The notes under the pieces were generated by a model. That model worked only from the letters and a program-made list of their open reading frames with translations. It had not been told where the DNA came from and searched no databases. From assembly GCA_963796485.1 (NCBI GenBank), contig CAWCLV010000004.1, positions 558,001 to 622,000 of the forward strand: a DNA stretch of 64,000 nucleotides, read 5' to 3'. Source of the stretch: CAWCDJ01 sp963796485. Lineage in GTDB: Bacteria > Acidobacteriota > Terriglobia > Bryobacterales > Bryobacteraceae. Of the stretch, positions 22,555 to 30,708 are shown piece by piece (the stretch's first letter is position 1; every line of letters begins with the position of its first letter). Position numbers and translations under genes: made by a program.

Positions 22555-22826
22555 GAGGCGCGTGCGAGCAACAGTTCCTTTGCTTCTTCCAGCGCCTCGA
22601 TAGCGAGAGAGCGCGAAACAGTGGGGAACCCTTCCAGAAAATCTTCAAGTGTTTCGCCACCCTCCAGGTATTCGAAGAGAGTCTGAACCGGCACCCGTGT
22701 CCCACGGAATATAGGCGTGCCATGCATCGTTTCCGGGTCTCGTGTGATCGCCGCCACAATCCCATTGTCTCCCAGTCGCGACATCGTGTGCGCTTTTGCG
22801 CCGCTCGTATTATCCTGGCGACGCAT
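22551..22826 (-). CDS. DUF433 antitoxin-like protein
   Basis: A 91-residue DUF433-family protein, a small winged-helix-like fold usually encoded just upstream of a DUF5615 PIN-like protein and regarded as its antitoxin. Family motifs are ITRDPETMHGTPIFRGTRVP (the GxPxxxGTR core, about 38-57), VQTLFEYLEGGETLEDFLEG, and SRSLAIEALEEAKELLLAR. The ATG at 22826 is chosen because GGGG lies seven bases upstream; an ATG at 22784 gives the minimal family protein but lacks a ribosome site. It overlaps the DUF5615 start by four bases and begins 16 bases after the TIGR03435 gene, so it may read through from there. Confidence 0.85.
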   Translation of the reverse strand: MRRQDNTSGAKAHTMSRLGDNGIVAAITRDPETMHGTPIFRGTRVPVQTLFEYLEGGETLEDFLEGFPTVSRSLAIEALEEAKELLLARAS

Positions 22827-22842
22827 CACTTTACCCCGCCCC

Positions 22843-23805
22843 TCAATTTTCGGTCGGTTTTCTTTCAGCGCGATCAACGACCAGGTGTTCGACCGGTGCG
22901 TTCATCTTCTTTAAGTCGAGGCCGTAGATCCTCAACGAACGCATTACCGTTCCGCCTCCAGGATCCGAGGCGTATTCCGCGGGACGGGGCGACTGAGCGT
23001 TTCCACTGGAAGCCGGTCCCTCCTGAGAAACGTTCAGTCCAAACATCGACAACGGAATATCGAGGGCGATGTCATACTCCCCATTGATGCCCGTCATGTC
23101 CACAACTGGCCGGCTCCCACCGGCACCGAAATTCATCAGAAAGCGCGCCAAATCAGCCATCGTTACCCACTTCGCATCGAATCGGACCGAGGAAGTGGCT
23201 TCATTGACCGTGAAGGTGACGGCGACGTTCCCCATCATTCCGCCAAATGGGCTGTCTTGCTTCTTTGTCGTGGTCGCTTGACCATGTCTTTGTGGACCGC
23301 CGCCGGCGCTATCCCCGGAGTTCGGCCGTGCTCTTGAGGGCGATTCTGTCAATTTAGGGCCTTTCTGTCCCACGACCAGCGCCACGACGGGCCCTTCCCG
23401 GGATTCGCGATGTAGGGCTAACTTGAAGCGCTCTTCCAACATCGATTGCAGCATAAGACGGGCATCTTCCACCCGGGAGCCCGCCGGCATTTTGGCCGCG
23501 ATGTCGAAGCGGTCTTTCAGAAACCAAGCGGGGCAGACAATCTGGAAGGGCATTACCCGATACGCCTCTGCAACCAGTTGTCGCAGCGTCATGAAGGTGT
23601 ATTTTGCCGTATTCCCTTGTATCTGCGGGCCAATCTTGATGCGCCCCGACATAGCCAACTGCCCGACTTGGCCGGGATCGATACCCGTAGGCTTGACAGA
23701 TGCCACCTCGAATTCCGGGTGGGGCGCCTGCTGTGCGTTACAGGCGAAGACCAGCAGGGCGCTGGCCAGCAGAGCGTCCCGGATGTCCCTGGAGGGAGCG
23801 TACAT
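22843..23805 (-). CDS. TIGR03435-family secreted protein
   Basis: A 320-residue protein of the TIGR03435 family, present in many copies in Solibacter-type acidobacteria and of unknown function. The hallmark FEVASVKPTG lies just after an N-terminal signal-like segment (ALLASALLVFACNAQQ). It is followed by LRQLVAEAYRV, PAWFLKDRFDIAAKMP, MLQSMLEERFKLALHRESRE (a family signature), and near the C-terminus DMTGINGEYDIALDI and RSLRIYGLDLKKMNAPVEHLVVD. The Cys in VFACNAQ might be lipidated, since LVFAC resembles a lipobox. The protein is probably periplasmic or outer-membrane associated. It is diagnostic for lineage more than for process. The start used is ATG 23805; no strong ribosome site is seen. 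Confidence 0.93.
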   Translation of the reverse strand: MYAPSRDIRDALLASALLVFACNAQQAPHPEFEVASVKPTGIDPGQVGQLAMSGRIKIGPQIQGNTAKYTFMTLRQLVAEAYRVMPFQIVCPAWFLKDRFDIAAKMPAGSRVEDARLMLQSMLEERFKLALHRESREGPVVALVVGQKGPKLTESPSRARPNSGDSAGGGPQRHGQATTTKKQDSPFGGMMGNVAVTFTVNEATSSVRFDAKWVTMADLARFLMNFGAGGSRPVVDMTGINGEYDIALDIPLSMFGLNVSQEGPASSGNAQSPRPAEYASDPGGGTVMRSLRIYGLDLKKMNAPVEHLVVDRAERKPTEN

Positions 23806-23891
23806 TTCCGGACTTCTATCTCCGGTTCAATTCGACGCCGCGTCCGGTCCGATTGTTCCAGGCTCATTCATCCGTGGTAGCGCCTCAAGCG

Positions 23892-25328
23892 CTAAAAACT
23901 TAACAGCAAATGCCAGATGTAAAGATACGCGAAGCCTTCGAGATCGTCCCACACGGCGCGGACAATCTCCGGGTCTCCGAGGATCGCCGGCATCTCCTTC
24001 AGCTTTTCTTCGAACGGAAAGCAAATGCCGGGCGCCAGTCCCGACGGTCGCGCCGCTGGCGCGTTGCCCTCGCATCGAGCCGTCGCCGTCACGGAGCGGG
24101 CAGCCGACGAAGCCGAACGATAAACCCCGTACTCGAGGGTCGCGTCCGTCATCGCGCGCAGGTTCTCTATGGTGGCGTCGTTCTGTAGTATCGCCCCTGC
24201 ATCCATGATGAAGCCGCCGTCCGCGCCCAGCGTTTCGATGAGTCCACGGCAGTGCGCCTTCACTTCATCCGCTGTGCCGAACGCCAGCAGCACATTCGGC
24301 ACGCCGCCGCTCAGGCAGAAGCGGCCGCCGAGCGCGCGGTGTGCCTTCGCCGGGTCGGTCCGGTCCAGGTGGAAGATCATGCTGCCGGAAGGCAATTCGG
24401 CGAAACGTTCCAGGTGCGCGTCCCACTTGCCTTCGGCGTACATCAGCACCTGCGTCCCCTGGGCCCAGAGCGCGTCGAAGATGGGGCGCAGGGTCGGCCA
24501 GTAGATCGTCTCGAAGTGATTGCGCGAGATGAACGGCGTGCAACCGCGGTGCATCCAGATGGGCACCGGCAGCTGCCGCTCCGGGTCCGCGCCGGTAAGC
24601 GCCATGTGCGCCAGGTGCGGCATCAGCGCTTCGCAGGCCTGCAGAACCTTCTCCGGAATCTCCATCAGGTCGAACGCCAGCGCCACGTATCCGCGAAGCT
24701 TATCCGCCAGGATGTCGAGCGGCGCTTTCAGCATTCCGCAGATCGAGGATGGAGTGCCGCACTCGCGGCGCATGCGCTCCACCTGTGGCCCGAAGGCCGA
24801 AAAGTAGTTGAGCATGCCCATCGCGCTCTTCACGAGCGCCAGGTTGTTGCGGTACCGGTCCCGCCCGCCGATCTCGGTGGAGACGCGCGGCAGCCACGTC
24901 TCGTAAAGGAAGCGCACCGGGTCTTCGATCAGCGCATCGTACTCCTCGCGCTTCATGAAGGCGGCCTGTTCGGAAGGCTCGCGGTACTGAAACGCCACGT
25001 CCGGCCCGACGTGGATCCCCGGCACGCCGTAATAGCGCAGACCGGCCGCCTCGGTGAGGCCCGTCCACACGTAGACCATGTTGGGCACGACGGCGTCCCA
25101 CTCGAAATCCCGGCAGCACCGGATTACCGCTTCGAACGCCTTGCGGTAATCGTGCGTCACTTCCTGGCAGGTGAACCCGGCGTACCGGGCGGTGATCTCC
25201 GCGGCGAAGGGCCGCAGCGGGACCCGGTCCGGAGTGCCGTTGCGCATGGCCGTCACGTATCGGCCCAGGCGCTCGGCGTAGAGTTCCTCCGCCGGTTTTA
25301 CCAGCGGAGCGGCAAGTTGACTTCCCAT
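23892..25328 (-). CDS. Uroporphyrinogen-decarboxylase-fold protein lacking the methyltransferase zinc ligands
   Basis: A 478-residue UroD-superfamily protein, much longer than the 335-residue enzyme of the corrinoid operon. The core has ERLGRYVTAMRNGTPDRVPLRP in pieces, FEWDAVVPNMVYVW, GVPGIHVGPDVAFQYREP, and LKAPLDILADKLRGYVALAFDL. At the positions where MtaA/MtbA-type enzymes have His-x-Cys and a second Cys, it reads LMYAEGKWD and FIMDAGAIL, so zinc-dependent methyl transfer is unlikely. The last 75 residues (from SSAARSVTATARCEG) are extra. The start at 25328 overlaps the Gfo/Idh gene by 31 bases; an in-frame ATG at 25358 is also possible. It probably belongs to a transcript with AsmA and Gfo/Idh. 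Function unknown. Confidence 0.82.
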   Translation of the reverse strand: MGSQLAAPLVKPAEELYAERLGRYVTAMRNGTPDRVPLRPFAAEITARYAGFTCQEVTHDYRKAFEAVIRCCRDFEWDAVVPNMVYVWTGLTEAAGLRYYGVPGIHVGPDVAFQYREPSEQAAFMKREEYDALIEDPVRFLYETWLPRVSTEIGGRDRYRNNLALVKSAMGMLNYFSAFGPQVERMRRECGTPSSICGMLKAPLDILADKLRGYVALAFDLMEIPEKVLQACEALMPHLAHMALTGADPERQLPVPIWMHRGCTPFISRNHFETIYWPTLRPIFDALWAQGTQVLMYAEGKWDAHLERFAELPSGSMIFHLDRTDPAKAHRALGGRFCLSGGVPNVLLAFGTADEVKAHCRGLIETLGADGGFIMDAGAILQNDATIENLRAMTDATLEYGVYRSASSAARSVTATARCEGNAPAARPSGLAPGICFPFEEKLKEMPAILGDPEIVRAVWDDLEGFAYLYIWHLLLSF

Positions 25329-26506
25329 CGTTCGGTGGAGGCCATCATGGCGTCCCATGTCACGGTTTGTTCCTGGTAGGCCGCGGTGCGGCCCAGGATC
25401 GCCGTAAGATTGCTCTCCACGGCAACCGGAGCGTTGTTGATGAGCGTGCCCCCGCGCACGGCGTCGATAAACGTTTTGATGTTGGTGATGCAGCCTCCGG
25501 TGAAGGTGTCATCCTTCTCGGCGCCGGCCCAGTTCCGTTCCTTCTGATCGCTCACGATCCGCACCAGCCCGCCATAATGCGTATCGGCTGTGCCGTGCAC
25601 CCCCGTGCAGCGCACGCACAGGTCGCTGAACCCGCCGTTCAACTGGTGCGAGCTGAAGGTTGCGTGCACACCGCCCGGATACCAGTAAGTGATCGCGAAA
25701 TGATCGTAGGCATCGCCGAGTGTATTGGCCGTGCCGGACCAGTCGGTGCGGCCGCCGGTCCCGGCCGCTTGTGTGGGGTGGCTGCCGAGATACCAGTTGG
25801 CCATATCGATTACGTGGATATTCTGCTCCACGATGATGTCGCCGCTGAGCGCGCGGTCGCCGAACCACGTCATCATGCGGACGAGCCCCGGGTCCAGGTG
25901 CGAATCCGGATCCTTCCAGGGGCGGTTCGCAAAGTAGAACACCTGCGCCAGCGCGGGCTTGCCAATGTCTCCCCGCTGGATGCGTTGCACCGCCTCCTGA
26001 AACACGGGGCGGGCGCGGCTTTGGAAATCCACCCAGAAGCTGAGATTTTTCGACTGGGCTTTGCGGCCGGTTGCCAGAAAATCTTTGCTCGAAGGCACAT
26101 CCACGGCGATCGGCTTGGCGCAGTAGACGTGCTTGCCCGCGTCTACGGCCGCCGCCGCCTGCGCCGCGTGAAAGTAAGTCGGGGTCATGATGACCACGCC
26201 ATCGACCTGCGAGTTCGCCAGTTCCCGGGAAGCGTCCGGGCCATAGTAAGCCTTCGCCGGGTCCACCTTCAGCTTCGCGCGGGTGGATTCGAGGCGGGAT
26301 TTGATGACATCCGCGGCGGCCACGAAGCGGGCGCCCGAATGCTCGATAAAGAGCGGCGCGATCCAGTTGCCCCGGCCGCCGCAGCCCACCAGCCCCAGTT
26401 CGACCGTGGAGTTGGCTTGCGATCCGAATACCGTTTCGGGCCGCAGAAGCAGCAGGCCCCCGGCGGCTCTAAGCAAGCCGCGGCGCTCGATCCCGTCATC
26501 CGGCAT
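25298..26506 (-). CDS. Gfo/Idh/MocA-family oxidoreductase with Tat-type signal
   Basis: A 402-residue NAD(P)-dependent oxidoreductase of the Gfo/Idh/MocA family acting on sugars or cyclitols. The N-terminus has a twin-arginine signal (ERRGLLRAAGGLLLL, residues 7-21), suggesting export in a folded state with cofactor. The Rossmann motif is GLVGCGGRGNW (about 38-48). The catalytic block is HVYCAKPIAVD, where Cys-Ala-Lys-Pro stands in place of the more common Glu-Lys-Pro. EQNIHVIDMANWYLG is the second family block. It starts three bases after the AsmA stop and overlaps the downstream UroD-fold gene, so these three form an operon. The substrate is unknown. Confidence 0.9.
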   Translation of the reverse strand: MPDDGIERRGLLRAAGGLLLLRPETVFGSQANSTVELGLVGCGGRGNWIAPLFIEHSGARFVAAADVIKSRLESTRAKLKVDPAKAYYGPDASRELANSQVDGVVIMTPTYFHAAQAAAAVDAGKHVYCAKPIAVDVPSSKDFLATGRKAQSKNLSFWVDFQSRARPVFQEAVQRIQRGDIGKPALAQVFYFANRPWKDPDSHLDPGLVRMMTWFGDRALSGDIIVEQNIHVIDMANWYLGSHPTQAAGTGGRTDWSGTANTLGDAYDHFAITYWYPGGVHATFSSHQLNGGFSDLCVRCTGVHGTADTHYGGLVRIVSDQKERNWAGAEKDDTFTGGCITNIKTFIDAVRGGTLINNAPVAVESNLTAILGRTAAYQEQTVTWDAMMASTERWEVNLPLRW

Positions 26507-26509
26507 AGG

Positions 26510-28099
26510 CTAATTCTTTTTGCCTCCCAGGATTCCTTTTAGCAGACTTCCCGCGGCTTTCATACCTACGTCTTTCGCTTTTTCCGAAACTATCGCTTTC
26601 ACGTCGGCATGGAACGCAGGGTCGGCGGAGGTCCCGGTCACGGAAAACGGGATGTTCTCTTTGCTCACCAGGGCCATGGCTCCGGACGTGTGCAGCTTCG
26701 CGCTCATCTTGAAATCGAGCGCATTGGCGGGGCTGACCTGTCCGGCGCCCGCCAGCTCGCCGATGTCGGGAACATTGAGCTGGATCTGCTGCGCGTCGAT
26801 GCCGCCGCCTTCCATTTTCAGATGCGCGCTGAAGTTTTGAATCTGCGTGTCCGGGCTCTGCTTCATTCCGGCCAGCGATTGGATCACCGACATCTTGCGT
26901 CCCAGGCTGAAATTCGCGAGCGTCGCATTGGTCAGCGCCACCGAGCCCGCGGTGACCAGCTTCGTTGCGGGTCCTTCGATCGCGAGTTTGACGTCGGCGG
27001 TGCCGCCCTGGAGCGAAGATCCGGCGGGAAGCGCGATCCCCAGCACGGGCAGCATGGCCGCCAGTTCCGGAACGGGCATCGACGGTCCCGCGAGGTTGAG
27101 GTGTAGGACGGGCGATTCACCAGCCGCCGAGTAAGTCCCGGTAAGGTGGGCCACCGCGGCGCCGACATGAATATCCCCGCGGCTCAGGCGGCCGGCCCGC
27201 GTTTTCAGGTCATGGCTCGCGGCGAAATCCAGCTCCAGGACGCGCGCGGCAGGCGTGCCCTTCGCCGAGAGCTTCAGCTTTTCTGCCTTCAGCTTGCCGT
27301 CCACGCCGGCGTTACGTCCGTCCGATTTTGCCGTGCCATCGAACGAAACCAGGCCGGCCATACCCGGAATGAACTCTGTCCATCCCGAGCCGGCGAGATT
27401 CAACTGGTTTACCGACAGGCTGGCCTCGAGCGGAGTGTCGGCGATATCGGCTGCGCCGAGCGGTCCTATCTGCCCCTTCAGTTCGATCGAGCCGCCGCCG
27501 GCGACCTTGGCCGTCATCGTAAATGGAAACGCGGTGGTGCTCGAGAAATCGTGGACCTCTGCGTTTACGGGGTCGAGAACCAGCGGCTTCGAGCGGCCGC
27601 TCTTTGCTACCACAAACTGTCCCCCGGAAATGCGGATCAACTGCACCGCGAAGGCCATCGGCTTGCCGGAGTCCGTAGCCGGCGGAGCCGCGGGTTGAGT
27701 GTTGGCGGGCTTCGCTCCGAGATGCGAAAAATTCCACTCGCCGGATGCGTCCTGGGTCAGCCGTATCTGAGGCTGGTCCAGCACGATCCCCGTCACGTTC
27801 AGCTTTTTCGACGTGATGAGCGGCCAGAGTTCCACCTGCACTTTGAGCGACTTCGCCTGGACGAAGGGCGTTTTGGCGTAGGCCGGGTCGTCGGCAATCG
27901 AGAGGTCGGAGGCCGTTACACCTCCCGAAAGCAGTGACAGTTGGAGATCGCCGACGTGAACTTCCCGGCCCAGCGCCTGACTCAGCTTTGCTTCGAGCAT
28001 CGGCCGGAAACTGTTGGCATCGACCAGAAACGGAATAGCCACGGCGGCGACCACGACGAGCGCCACCACGACGAGGATGACACGAACCAAGCGTCTCAT
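26510..28099 (-). CDS. AsmA-family inner-membrane/periplasmic protein
   Basis: A 529-residue AsmA-like protein, part of the group of membrane-anchored periplasmic bridge or assembly factors linked to outer-membrane lipid homeostasis. An N-terminal transmembrane anchor covers residues about 5-27 (VRVILVVVALVVVAAVAIPFL is its core, cut here). The family start of the periplasmic part is FRPMLEAKLSQALGREVHVG, followed by beta-rich repeats and the C-terminal FKMSAKLHTSGAM segment. The ATG at 28099 is used because the anchor begins there; the frame continues upstream without family character. It opens the operon with the Gfo/Idh and UroD-fold genes and diverges from the DUF1275 gene. Confidence 0.9.
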   Translation of the reverse strand: MRRLVRVILVVVALVVVAAVAIPFLVDANSFRPMLEAKLSQALGREVHVGDLQLSLLSGGVTASDLSIADDPAYAKTPFVQAKSLKVQVELWPLITSKKLNVTGIVLDQPQIRLTQDASGEWNFSHLGAKPANTQPAAPPATDSGKPMAFAVQLIRISGGQFVVAKSGRSKPLVLDPVNAEVHDFSSTTAFPFTMTAKVAGGGSIELKGQIGPLGAADIADTPLEASLSVNQLNLAGSGWTEFIPGMAGLVSFDGTAKSDGRNAGVDGKLKAEKLKLSAKGTPAARVLELDFAASHDLKTRAGRLSRGDIHVGAAVAHLTGTYSAAGESPVLHLNLAGPSMPVPELAAMLPVLGIALPAGSSLQGGTADVKLAIEGPATKLVTAGSVALTNATLANFSLGRKMSVIQSLAGMKQSPDTQIQNFSAHLKMEGGGIDAQQIQLNVPDIGELAGAGQVSPANALDFKMSAKLHTSGAMALVSKENIPFSVTGTSADPAFHADVKAIVSEKAKDVGMKAAGSLLKGILGGKKN

Positions 28100-28169
28100 G
28101 ATCTTCGAGTGTACAACCGGCAACAGTGGTGTGGTTCGCGCTTTGTTGTATTGGGGTTGCGGTAAAGAG

Positions 28170-28826
28170 ATGAGGTGGGCCAAGGATCTGCTCCTGCTCA
28201 CGTGGACCGCCGGCACGCTCGATGGTCTCAGCTACTTGAGCGGCCACGTATTTACGGCCAACATGACGGGGAATACGGTGCTGCTGGGTCTTCACGCCGT
28301 CCAGGGGCAGTTGGGGCCATCCCTCCACAACCTGGCGGCGCTATGTGCGTTTTTATCCGGATGTTTTGCCGGGTCGCTGATCCTTGACGAGACAACGCCT
28401 TCCAAAACCGGTTCGAATCTGATGCTGGCGGCGAGCATCGAACTCCCGCTGCTGCTCGCGTTTGCGGGACTCTGGCTCGAAGGCCGCCATACCCATTCCC
28501 TCGGCTACGCCACCATCGCGCTGGCGGCCGTGGCACTGGGAATTCAGAGCGTAGCCGTGAAGCGGCTGAAGATCCGCGGCGTTGCAACCACGTTCATTAC
28601 CGGGACCGTCACGGAGAGCGTGAGCGAGACGGCGAGGGCCATCGTCAAACGCCGCAGGACAGGCAGATGGCCGCGGGGCTCCTTGGATGCCGCGGTTTTG
28701 GCTGCCATGTTCGCCATCTACCTGTTGGCTGCCGCCACGGCCGGTTATCTTTCGCTGCACGTGCCCGTGGCCGCGGCCTTCCTGAGCGTACCGACGCTGG
28801 CGGCGGTGATTTTTCGCAACCGCTGA
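28170..28826 (+). CDS. DUF1275 (YoaK-type) membrane protein
   Basis: A 218-residue integral membrane protein of the DUF1275/YoaK family, function unknown. It has about six hydrophobic helices. Family motifs are LLTWTAGTLDGLSYLSGHVFTANMTGN in pieces near the N-terminus (the GxxDxxxxL...F.anmTGN signature), IALAAVALGIQSVAVKRLKI with GVATTFITGT in the middle, and a final pair of helices. The ATG at 28170 is chosen because the conserved N-terminus starts there, with GGTAAAGAG directly upstream; the same frame is open earlier but lies antisense in asmA. The divergent gap to asmA is 70 bases. A dispersed repeat follows the gene. Confidence 0.92.
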   Translation: MRWAKDLLLLTWTAGTLDGLSYLSGHVFTANMTGNTVLLGLHAVQGQLGPSLHNLAALCAFLSGCFAGSLILDETTPSKTGSNLMLAASIELPLLLAFAGLWLEGRHTHSLGYATIALAAVALGIQSVAVKRLKIRGVATTFITGTVTESVSETARAIVKRRRTGRWPRGSLDAAVLAAMFAIYLLAAATAGYLSLHVPVAAAFLSVPTLAAVIFRNR

Positions 28827-28911
28827 CAGCCCGCCTGACACGGCGTGCCGGGTTAGGGAACGGGCGCTTTCGAGCCACGAGTATTCGTGACCCAGGGAGA
28901 GCCGGCAATGC

Positions 28912-28999
28912 ACCGCGGAGCCGCGAAGGCGCGGAGAAGACAACGCGGAGAGAAATGAAGTCGGATTTGAGATCCCGGAGGGAGCGGAGCTATCGGGAC
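28912..28999 (+). repeat. Dispersed repeat (family B), single arm
   Basis: Bases 28912-28955 (starting ACCGCGGAGCCGCGAAGGCG) are identical over 44 positions to the minus strand of 39299-39342. Similarity continues more loosely to about 28999 through TTTGAGATC and GGAGCGGAG. It fills most of the 211-base gap before the radical-SAM gene; no gene is seen there. Confidence 0.85.
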
Positions 29000-29037
29000 A
29001 GTGTACGCGTCTCCGGGGTTCAGTGAGCAGCGACCGG

Positions 29038-30591
29038 TTACTGAAGGGTGCTCAACGTTTGCCGGGCCCGCTCCGATTTGGAGTAGGCGTTGGGGTCGTG
29101 TTCCAGCGCCCCCTTCGGAAGCCACTCCCACAAGTGCCCCAGGTCCTGGCGTACCAGGTCGAGGTAAAACGGGGGAAGCTCGGCGCTCTCCTGCTCGAAA
29201 AACGCGACAAACTGCCGGTCGGTCTCGATCCGTTGCCGGATGTCCTTGTGATACCGCAGCCTCCCGAAGCCCTCGGTCGATACTGCCCGCACCAGGTTCA
29301 TGGCCCGAGGCGTCAGCCCCGGGGTCGCCCGGAACCGCCGGAATATCGCATTCCACGAGAACGAATACCGCGTCAGATCGATGACGTGGTCGTAAAACTC
29401 CAGCCAGGAGTAATTCTTCGGCCGCACGTTCATCGCCTGGTTGTTGTTCAGAAAATGGAACGGAAACGGCAGCACGCGCTCTTCGCGCTGGTAATCCAGA
29501 TTCAGCGGCGTGGCGCGGCCAAACGCCGTGAGCAGCGAATACCCGGGAAAAGCGCCCGGCGCAAGGTCCAGAAACCGCTTCGTGAGTTCAAACGGTTCGT
29601 CCCCTTCGTCGGTGTCGAGTCCCAGTACGAAGTTGGTTTGCACGTAAGGGATGTAGCGCAAAATCAAGTTGACATGCTCGGCCACCTGCCGGACCTTGTC
29701 CATCCCCACCTGCGCGCCGGTCTTCGACTTATTGCCGAGGTCGAACCACGATTCGATGCCCGGCAGGACGCCTTTGAAGCCATTTTGCTTCAGCCGCTTC
29801 AGGTGCGGTTCCGAGAGCAGCGAGAGGCTGCTTTCGGCGATGAAGTCGATGCGGCCCGCGGGCACGGATCGCTCGATCACATCCATGCAATCGTTGAACC
29901 GCACACCGAAATTAGGGTCATGCCAGCCGACCATCGGCCGCTTGAACTTCGTCAGCAGGAACTTGAGATCCTCCTGGATGCCGTCGTAGTCCATCGCCTG
30001 ATACGGCACCGCCGCATCGATGCAGAAGCTGCACGTGTAAGGGCACCCCAGGCTGGCGAGCATGGGGACCAGCTTGAGATACGGCGCTTTCCGCAAGGTG
30101 GGCTCGATGAACTGCCAGCGTTCGCGCACGCCCGGAAGTGTTGCCGGCTGCTGCGCCGCCGCAAGGTGCACCCCGGAGGGCCGGTGTTCGGAGCAGTCCC
30201 GCAGAAGGTCGAGAAGCGCCGCCCGGTCGGTGAAGCCCAGGACGTAATCGAAGTACTTCAGGGCGTCTTCGGGGTAACAGCGCGCGTGCGGTCCGCCGAT
30301 CGCGGTAACCGCGCCCCGCGAGCGGAATAGATTGCTTAGTGCGTACGCGGTGTGGGCGGCCTCCGTGAATGCGCCGATGAAGACCAGGTCCACCTTGTCC
30401 GGTAGCTCCCGGAGCAGATCTTCAAAACCCGTGTAGCAGATGAAATCGACGTCGTGTCCCGCCTCCCTGCACCAGACGCCGATAACTTGCGGCATGATGC
30501 TGGCAAGGTTGGGATTCATTACGCGGGCATAGAGAGCATCGGTCGGTCCCCTCGAGACAATATCGATGATCCCTATTTGCAGTTTTCTCAT
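29038..30591 (-). CDS. B12-binding-type radical SAM protein, function unknown
   Basis: A 517-residue protein. The N-terminal third (about 1-150) has the Rossmann-like layout of cobalamin-binding radical SAM enzymes (SIMPQVIGVWCREAGHDVDF, then VDLVFIGAFTEAAHTAYALS and AIGGPHARCYP), but lacks a DxHxxG motif. The radical SAM cluster site is CPYTCSFC (about 183-190), followed by GWHDPNFGVRFND, FIAESSLSLLS, and GIESWFDLGNKSKTG typical of the barrel. A roughly 150-residue C-terminal domain is rich in aromatic residues (FPFHFLNNNQAMNVRPKNYS). Such enzymes often methylate or rearrange unreactive carbons; the substrate is unknown. The ATG at 30591 begins the conserved part and has no strong ribosome site. 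Confidence 0.88.
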   Translation of the reverse strand: MRKLQIGIIDIVSRGPTDALYARVMNPNLASIMPQVIGVWCREAGHDVDFICYTGFEDLLRELPDKVDLVFIGAFTEAAHTAYALSNLFRSRGAVTAIGGPHARCYPEDALKYFDYVLGFTDRAALLDLLRDCSEHRPSGVHLAAAQQPATLPGVRERWQFIEPTLRKAPYLKLVPMLASLGCPYTCSFCIDAAVPYQAMDYDGIQEDLKFLLTKFKRPMVGWHDPNFGVRFNDCMDVIERSVPAGRIDFIAESSLSLLSEPHLKRLKQNGFKGVLPGIESWFDLGNKSKTGAQVGMDKVRQVAEHVNLILRYIPYVQTNFVLGLDTDEGDEPFELTKRFLDLAPGAFPGYSLLTAFGRATPLNLDYQREERVLPFPFHFLNNNQAMNVRPKNYSWLEFYDHVIDLTRYSFSWNAIFRRFRATPGLTPRAMNLVRAVSTEGFGRLRYHKDIRQRIETDRQFVAFFEQESAELPPFYLDLVRQDLGHLWEWLPKGALEHDPNAYSKSERARQTLSTLQ

Positions 30592-30708
30592 CCGGAGCCC
30601 AGCGTCATCCCAGCGCAACAGCTACTCTCCGAGTTTAGGACATTCCGGCGGGCGCTTATTGCTGGAGAGGGAGGAACTCTAACGAAATACCGCCGGTTCC
30701 GGTGCGTG

